From positions 10,664,001-10,728,000 of the forward strand of contig CM034127.1 of NCBI GenBank assembly GCA_019914995.1: a stretch of DNA of 64,000 bases. The letters are read 5' to 3'. The stretch comes from Acanthochlamys bracteata (lineage: Eukaryota; Streptophyta; Magnoliopsida; Pandanales; Velloziaceae). Shown here one piece after another: positions 56,868 through 64,000 of the stretch; the stretch's first letter is position 1, and each line of letters begins with the position of its first letter. The notes under the pieces are model-generated. The model did not search any database and had not been told where the DNA came from. It saw nothing but the letters and a program-made list of their open reading frames with translations. Position numbers and translations under genes: made by a program.

Positions 56868-59800
56868 GGAAAAATGTCTCATTAGAGGAGATTTCGTTTG
56901 TTTATGGTGTGAACAGTGTTCTTTCAGCGGATGGTGACTAGCTGCTCTCTCTTTCACTATAGTTGTTGCACTATTAGGTAGTTCCCTCACTTGATAGAAC
57001 CACAGAATGTCACTCGAGAGCTTTATTATCAGAAATCCAGATGGAGTCTTAACAGACTGAACTTTTTATATCGAGGAAACCTGTATATCACATTTCAGAA
57101 ATTTAGACAAATCATGAGGCATGTTACTGGACTTTGTAACCAGTCTATGTATTTGTTTTATGGACGTTTTATTTGTTGAAATGCTGGATGCTGGAAACAG
57201 TGAGACATGTCTCTAATGCCTTTTCAAGTACAGGAACTTGTCAATGTACTCAATGTAAATTACTGAACTTGTCAATCTTCCAATTTGTTGCTTGAACAAG
57301 CTGCTGAAAACATGTCAGAGATATAACACTGTAGACCCCTACTACATCTAAAAACTCATCTGACATTGGGAACATAGTTTCTCTCCACTTTGGCAATCAT
57401 GACTAACTCTTGCTTAAGTGCAGATAAAAAATACGAGTGCAACTGCATCAAGGGTTAGCGAGCACAGAGAGAGTTACGACCGTAGAATGAGTACCGCTAT
57501 TGAGCTGCCTAGCAGGATGTGGACAATATGACCATCGAAAGCACATGAAAGACGCAGCCTGAAAAAGTACCAAGAGCTCAACGTAAAATGCCAAAGCGGA
57601 GCAGACTGGTATCTCGTCAATGTTATGAAAGATTTAATTTCACACTATTTATCAATATTTTGAAATGGTATTTGATAAATAAGAGAATACTAAAGATTCG
57701 AGCCATAGAATTTCTCAATTCCGACACAAGGTACTTATTATATCTAGATCGAATAGAATGATTTTGCCGTATCCAGAATAATACCAATCCAACCCATTTC
57801 ATGAATAAAATGTGACCAATTAATCAACCAACAAAACTAGTTGTTACAAATAAGATCTTATTGTTGCATCGAAACAGATAAATGTTGACTAATTTGGCTA
57901 AGGTTGAACTTGGTAAAATAAAATGGTTGAATAATTGAAAAATGAGATTATTCAGGAATTCTTTAGACTCACTTTTTTTATTATCAATTGATTTAAAAAA
58001 AAATTTTAAGTTCATCATATAATATCGTAGCAGGCAAGATCGAATTGGCTCGAAATATAGATTAAATCTAATTTTATTATCCACTTTATTTAAGGTCATC
58101 ATGGTTCGTTTTATTTAAGAATAAGTAGTCAATTTCATTATGAGTGATAATATATGATCAGAGTAAAAAATTTAACCGAAAATTGACTCATTTAATTCGA
58201 ATTAGGATTAAAAAATTTGATCCGTATAAATATATGGATTAAGTTAGGGTTGAACTAATTTGACGTGGTTAGTAAATAGGTCGATTCGGATCTAATCAAA
58301 ATTGACCCACTAATTTGAATTGCTATTTTTTCTGGTATTTTGATAGCAAAAAAAATTTGATAATAGTAGATTATAAAATATTAAATTATATTTACTTTCA
58401 TGCCTTAGAAAAATAGTGCAAGATTAGAATTATAATATTAACAAATATATTACTATGTAGGTGTTTAATTAATGACGAATTTGAATTTTATATAAAAAAT
58501 TTTATCAAAATTTTATCAGCTAGCTATGTTTATGAAAATATTTATTAAAAATATTATTATATATTTATAATAATAAAAATTCAGTTGTCACGACATATTT
58601 CAAAAAATAAAAATAAATATTTTTAGAATATTTGAAGGATCGATAAAGATATTAAGGAATGCACATTTTGGCGAACACTCATTATATCTCTTCATAAAAA
58701 ATATTGTGTACATTCATTCCAGTTGATTATATAATTTCACTCAAACTCAATAATTTAAAATTAATAATTATTAAATGAGTTGATTTAAATTTGATGCGGT
58801 TATTAAATAGATTGAATTATGGTTAATATTTTTACCCATATAAATTTATGAATTAAATTAGAATTGGACAAATTTAATCCGGTTATTAAATAGGTCAATT
58901 TGAAACCAACCGACCAATCAAAATTGTCATTTATATATTTTATTTTAGTACAAATAGTCCGTTTTATTTAAGAACATTTGTCTGTTTGATTTTAGGGCAA
59001 TTTATTCACTTAATTTCAGGACTAATCTACTGCTTTTTATTCAAGTTCATCACAGAGCAAATACCCCACATCAGTTTACTTCAGAAAGAAAAATCACTTC
59101 GGACGGAGGGCAGGTATTAAGAAAAAATTAATTTCACATTAATTGTTAATAGTTCTAAAATGAAATTTAGAAAGATTGATCTCATGCTCTCATTATTAAT
59201 TTGTGTTGGAAAAAAATGTTAAGCTTATCATAGTCACTCTCTGCAGTTGATTAGGGTCGTAGCGATAATAAATGCCTCGGCAACGCGGGAGAGGAAAAGC
59301 AGCTGAAGGACAGGACTCGAAGGTCAGTGGTCACTAATGACACCGGTACTGGCTTGACATTTTGGAGAACGTCTAACTAGGCCCTGCTTGCCTGCAGCTG
59401 TAAACGGAGAGCCCCACAAAAAACAGCGAACGTGAACATGGCGTTCACGCTTGCTGATCCATCTAGCGAGTTATCCCGCAGTCTTTTTTGGCGCCTCCTG
59501 TACAATTGCCTCAGGGTTTCCCAACTCATACATCCTGATGAATTTTGAGCAACAAAGTATTATTAGCTCAAGCCATGAAAAGCAAAACTTGATAGAAATC
59601 TTTGCTCATTACCCACCCGTCCACGTTGAGATCCAAATAGGGCTGGTCAAAACCAGAGTTTCTGAACTACAAAGCAGTAGAAGGAACTTAAGTAGTGCAG
59701 TAATAATATGTAAGATGCATGTCTCTAACTAGATGAATAATCTAATATCATACGAGGTTAGTGATGAAGCAGTGGTGAAATTTTATAATTCCTTTCCTTT

Positions 59801-61086
59801 CACTTTATATAACGTTATATGTTTTTTAAGAAAGAACAAAGAGGCATTCCATTCACAGCGACAAGTTTTATCCAGATTCCGCAAAAGACTTTGAACACCT
59901 AACCTTAGACTATCAAACCTACCTACCCCTTCAATTGGTACATACCTTCCAACTGAATATTATAACTTCATGCGTAAACTTAGGCTATAGAACTACACAT
60001 TTGTCGTAAGTGAGGATCTCAACAAACAAAGAGAAACAAGTAAATATAGACCATGCATAACCATTGTGGGGCTTTAGTTAATAGCTACATAGCGTCCTGC
60101 CACCACAGCTTAACAACTTCTTTCTAAGACTGTAAGTAGGAAAACTTCAGGGTTTGCTGTACGCAAACCTTATAGATCATGAGTTTATGAATGAATTATA
60201 ATTGAAATTACAGACAAAAACACATCAACACCTATGATGTGGCAATGCAATGTGCTTATAAAACTGTTAGCTTAAACATTCAGTGGATTGCAAGGTCTAG
60301 TGATGAATGTGAACACTGAATAAAATTCAACTATTTTTATTCAATCATTGTATCTCCTACCTATAATGAGGTCATGGTCTTCATGTGATATTGAAAAGTG
60401 CGTTTCTTCCATATGCCACTTTCTAGATACTTGTCATAGAAGTTTGCTTCACCGTTTTGTTTTACAGGCAAGGCGGTCTGCTTCTACTTCCATATTTTCC
60501 GTGCATGATGGAAATGGCCTTGGATCATGAATAGGGAGATACTTTTAAGAAGGAGAAAAGGTGGTATCTCTTCACTGCTAACCAGTTCTGAATCACTTCT
60601 ATGAAGATTGAACTTAATTGGAACTCCCAATCAATCTATCAGCTTTGGTAGCATATTTCATTAGCTTTTCAACAACATCCTTTACGTGATGTCCTCCCTG
60701 TTGTGCTCAAGGATTTCTTCCTGAAAAATTTCACACCGTATCACTAGAAAAGAATTAAAAAGGCAAAATTATGCAAATACAATCCATGTGGTATGAAACA
60801 ATACAAGTATTACCTCATATTGGAACGCAATTTAAAGAGTGGTTCTTTCAATTAACTTAAGAACGCTAAATATGTTTTTACCATTATAGGAAATTTTATG
60901 CTCCATGTTTCGAACAAAATAGTTATACAGCATCATTTCCGAGATGGGAAACTCATACAAGTACTTAATGTATATTCAACATGCTACCTTACACAAATGT
61001 CTTAACTACTTGTTCAGCGCAGGAACTCGGTATAGGTATATCTTATCGAAGAGATAACAATAATAAAACAAGTCTCAATAAGCCAA
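56868..61086. other. Long spacer: 3' end of the RRM gene, then AT-rich DNA
   Basis: Up to about 57330 it looks like the 3' untranslated region and terminator of the RRM gene. From 57640 to 59060 it is AT-rich, with loosely repeated wording such as ATTAAATAGGTC and TTTGATCC. A GC-richer island at 59240-59480 contains a short possible exon (separate entry). The rest shows no gene. Confidence 0.45.
59272..59322 (+). other. Possible orphan first coding exon
   Basis: ATG at 59272 opens MPRQRGRGKAAEGQDSK and then meets AAG|GTCAGT, a fair splice donor in phase 0, inside a local GC-rich island. No following exon was recognised before the retrotransposon at 61087. It may be a remnant of a displaced gene or chance. 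Confidence 0.2.
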
Positions 61087-61276
61087 TGTAGTTGAAACGA
61101 ATTGAGAGAAAAGAAAATATGATAAAATTGATAATAATAGTTGATGATGAGTTTACTTTCAATAGCTACATATATATAGCTAATCATAAAAGTCTAACTA
61201 ATAAACATAATCAATGTGGGACTAAAGTAATACTAAATGGGCCAAAACAAGATAAGCCTATATATAAATTCTAACA
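61087..61276 (-). repeat. 3' LTR of the copia element
   Basis: About 190 bases, starting TGTTAGAATT on the minus strand just after a purine tract (GGAGTTTGAGGGGG) and ending CAACTACA, so it has the usual TG...CA ends. Only one full LTR is in the window, so the outer boundary is inferred from the TG/CA rule. Confidence 0.7.
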
Positions 61277-62218
61277 CGCCCCCTCAAACTCCTGGAGGAT
61301 CAAACAACATGAGTTTGCCCAATAATAGCTGAAATCTCGGTATAGGATGTGCCTTTGTAAAGAAATCTGCCAGTTGATCAGTAGAAGTCACATGTGGTAA
61401 GGAAATAGTGCCTGATAGAAAATGTTCACGAACAAAATGACAATCAATCTCAATGTGTTTCGTCCGTTCATGAAAAACTGGATTGCTTGCAATCTGAATA
61501 GCACCGATTGTCACAAAGATAAAGGTGTAGATCCTGTAAGTGTAATGCCCATATCGCACAAACAATCTACATTACATGAATAATCTCTAGTAAGTAATAA
61601 ACCATAGCTCTATACTCTACTATCAGAGAAGAACATGCAACTCTTTGCATGTTTCTTATTACACACCACGAGATCAACGAGTCACCAAGAAACAAACGAA
61701 ACACGTAGTAGATCTTCTAGTGGTTGGATCACCTGCCCAATCTGCATCTGAAAAGGCTCGAAGCTCCAAATTTGATGTAGAAGACATAAAAAGTGAGCGA
61801 GTAATCGTACCTCGAAGATATCTGAGAATTCGAAGTAAAACACTATAATGTACTGATCGAGGTGCAGAGACAAACTGACTGACAATACTAACTGCATGAG
61901 AAATATCTGGCCTCGTCAAACAAAGATATACAAGCTGACCAACTAATCGCCTGTACCGACTAGGATCTGTGAGAGCCTCACCGTCAGTGGGACGAAGCTT
62001 CACATGAAGCTCTATAGGAGTGTCAACTATCTTACTATCCGATATATCTGCTGATCTAATAATATCTGAGGCATACTTTTGTTGAGAAATAAGAATACCT
62101 CTATCACCCTGAGCAATCTCCAATCCAAGAAAATAACGTAAGTGACCAAGATCTTTCATCTGAAATTGCTGACGAAGATGTTTTTGAGTTGCTGCTATTC
62201 CTGCTGAATCATCTCCTG

Positions 62219-62306
62219 TTTACATTCAATAGCTACATATATATAGCTAATCATAAGAGTCTAATTAATAAACATAATCAATGTGGGACTAAAGTAATAC
62301 TAAATG
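62219..62306 (-). repeat. LTR-derived stretch inside the copia element
   Basis: This stretch repeats 61152-61238 of the 3' LTR almost exactly, in the same orientation, yet sits between the integrase and reverse transcriptase parts. It indicates a rearrangement or a nested related element. Confidence 0.7.
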
Positions 62307-64000
62307 GTGGAGGTAGATGTGAGGGCGGTGATGAAGGTGAAGATAGTGAACTTGAAGTAGAAGAAGAATATGAAGGATTCTCATATGCCATCGTCGAAAC
62401 TATCGTAGAAGGGACTGTACTATTAGAAGAAAGTAAAGGAGTTGGATCAATGGAGACATTAGAACACTGAGTAGATGATGTAAAAGTATGTGTGTCTGGT
62501 GATGTTAAAAATTTGACGTCAGGAGATGTAGAAAAATAAGATATATTCTCATAAAATGTGACATGTCGAGAAATACGAAGACGACGAGCCAAAGGATCAT
62601 AACAACGATATCCTTTATGCTCGAAACTAATGCCAAGAAGGACACACTTAGTTGAGGTATCAGACAGTTTCGTGCGCTCAGTCGGAGGAAGAAGAACAAA
62701 ACAAGTACATCCAAAAGTGCGAAGCATGCTATAGTCAGGAGGAGATAAAAAAAGACTCTCATGAGGGGTCTTGCCAGATAAAACAGATGACGGAGTGATA
62801 TTGATAAGATTAACAGACGTAAGAATTGCCTCTGCCCAAAAAGTTTGAGGTACAGAATAGGATAGTAAAAGAGCACGAGCAGTCTCCAAAATGTGGCGAT
62901 GCTTGCGTTCTGCTACTCCATTCTGTTCATGAGTGTAAGGACATGACTGCTGAAAAAGGGTACCATGAGACTGTAAGATAGATCTCATGGTAGATGACAG
63001 ATACTCACGAGCACAATCAGAACGAAAAATTTTAACTCTACAGTTAAACTGAGTATGGATCATAGCGGTGAATCGATTATAAATAGAAGGAAGATCCGAC
63101 CGATTACGCATGAGATAAACCCAAGTATAACGAGTGTAATCATCAATAAAACTTACATAATAGAGAAAGCCAGTCATGGATGAGATAGGTGCGGGGCCCC
63201 AAATGTCAGAATGAACTAACTCAAAAGGACGTTTGGTTTTAGATAAACTTTTAGTGAAAGGAAGAGCTAAATGTTTTGCCAATTTACAACTTGTACATGC
63301 AGATAGTGGTGAAAAAGGCCCTTTTCCGAGAGCTCCACTTTGAAATAAATTTTTAAATCGAGATTCAGAAATATGACCCAAACGTTTATGCCACAAATCA
63401 GCAGTAGATGAAACAACAGCAGCAGCACAACTAATAGTGGAAGGATTAGATAAAGGAATATGAAGATATTCTAAATAATAGAGTCGTCCCTTTCTACGAG
63501 CACAACCAATCGTTTGGCCAGTATGAGAATCCTTTACATTGCAGGTAATAGAATCAAAAGTAATAATGAATCCACTCTCGCAAAGGCTACTGATGGATAT
63601 AAGATTAAAAGTAATGCTTGGAACATGTAGGACAAAGGGTAAAGTTAGAGTATCTGAAATAAGACATCCAGATTTGGTAATGAGTAACTGAGAACCATCG
63701 GCTGTGTGTAGGGATGGAAAATGTGATGGTAAAGATGTAGTTTTGGATAATAAAGACTCATTCGAAGTCATGTGATGAGAAGCACCAGAATCTAATATCC
63801 AAGAAGAAGACATACTTGGAGAGGCAGAAAAAACAGATATAGAGGAGCCAACAAATGATGACTGTTGTTGAAGCTGGAGCTCTAGTTGAGTAAGACGATA
63901 TTTAATATCTGAAAAATCAGGAAAGATCTGACAAGCTGCCGGTGCACTATCAACAATATGTGCTTGAGTATCTTGAAAGCAATTTGAAGAAAAAAAAGCT

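Larger units (their letters stand above)
61087..64000 (-). mobile_element. Ty1/copia LTR retrotransposon, broken, running off the right edge
   Basis: An old copy on the minus strand. From right to left it shows the end of gag, the protease/pre-integrase region (SWILDSGASHHMTS), the integrase (HKRLGHISESRF, then DDYTRYTWVYL and NGVAERKH), part of the reverse transcriptase (KDLGHLRYFLGLEIAQ), the RNase H end ([21 protein letters not shown]), a purine tract and the 3' LTR. The order integrase before reverse transcriptase defines Ty1/copia. The copy is clearly incomplete and has several breaks. The other LTR lies outside the window. The close match between two LTR-derived stretches (about 2 differences in 80) suggests a fairly young element, perhaps of the order of a million years or so. 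Confidence 0.9.

Noticed and set aside
1-64000. CRISPR arrays, operons or integrated bacterial elements
   Set aside because: No regularly spaced repeats or compact co-directional frames; every supported gene has plant structure.

Overview
This window is plant nuclear DNA, most likely from a eudicot. Genes are split by many short AT-rich introns, spacers are AT-rich, and the gene families (plant LRR receptor-like proteins, type 4 seed metallothioneins, TRM/DUF4378 proteins, a plant tomosyn, a nuclear tRNA-Leu) are plant-specific or plant-typical. No species-level marker is visible. A rosid is a guess from general resemblance only.

Layout from left to right. (1) 1-2781 (-): an LRR receptor-like protein running off the left edge, intact except for one single-base frameshift. 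(2) 4935-9614 (+): a six-exon RINGv/MARCH-type membrane protein lacking one expected zinc ligand and ending early. (3) 14131-19179 (+): an eleven-exon CCR4-like endonuclease/exonuclease/phosphatase with EF hands. (4) 20509-21507 (+): an intronless multi-pass membrane protein of unknown role. (5) 22900-25570 (-): a UEV1-type ubiquitin E2 variant carrying a MITE in its first intron. (6) 26517-27047 (+): an unrecognised acidic protein. (7) 27973-28298 (-): a partial, broken duplicate of the UEV1 gene. (8) 28725-32316 (+): two intact type 4 metallothionein genes and a third degraded copy. (9) 33019-36262 (-): a TRM-like DUF4378 protein. (10) 36.9-42.7 kb: a long gene-poor AT-rich stretch. (11) 42694-50310 (+): a 24-exon tomosyn/Lgl-like WD40 protein with a C-terminal SNARE-like segment. 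(12) 51021-51100 (-): tRNA-Leu(AAG). (13) 51.1-53.7 kb: coding-like relics, including a degraded THEP1-type NTPase. (14) 54176-56867 (+): a two-RRM hnRNP F/H-like RNA-binding protein. (15) 61087-64000 (-): a broken Ty1/copia retrotransposon running off the right edge.

The genes do not form a pathway or operon; this is an ordinary mosaic of housekeeping, signalling and stress-related plant genes. The most informative signals are recent gene decay and duplication: the receptor frameshift, the RINGv truncation, the UEV1 segmental duplicate, the metallothionein array and the THEP1 relic. There are also several non-standard splice donors. I did not find convincing evidence of a wholly new biological system. 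The least explained candidates are the acidic protein at 26.5 kb, the membrane protein at 20.5 kb and the coding-like relic at 51.1 kb. Exon boundaries were placed by eye from splice signals, frame continuity and remembered family sequences.
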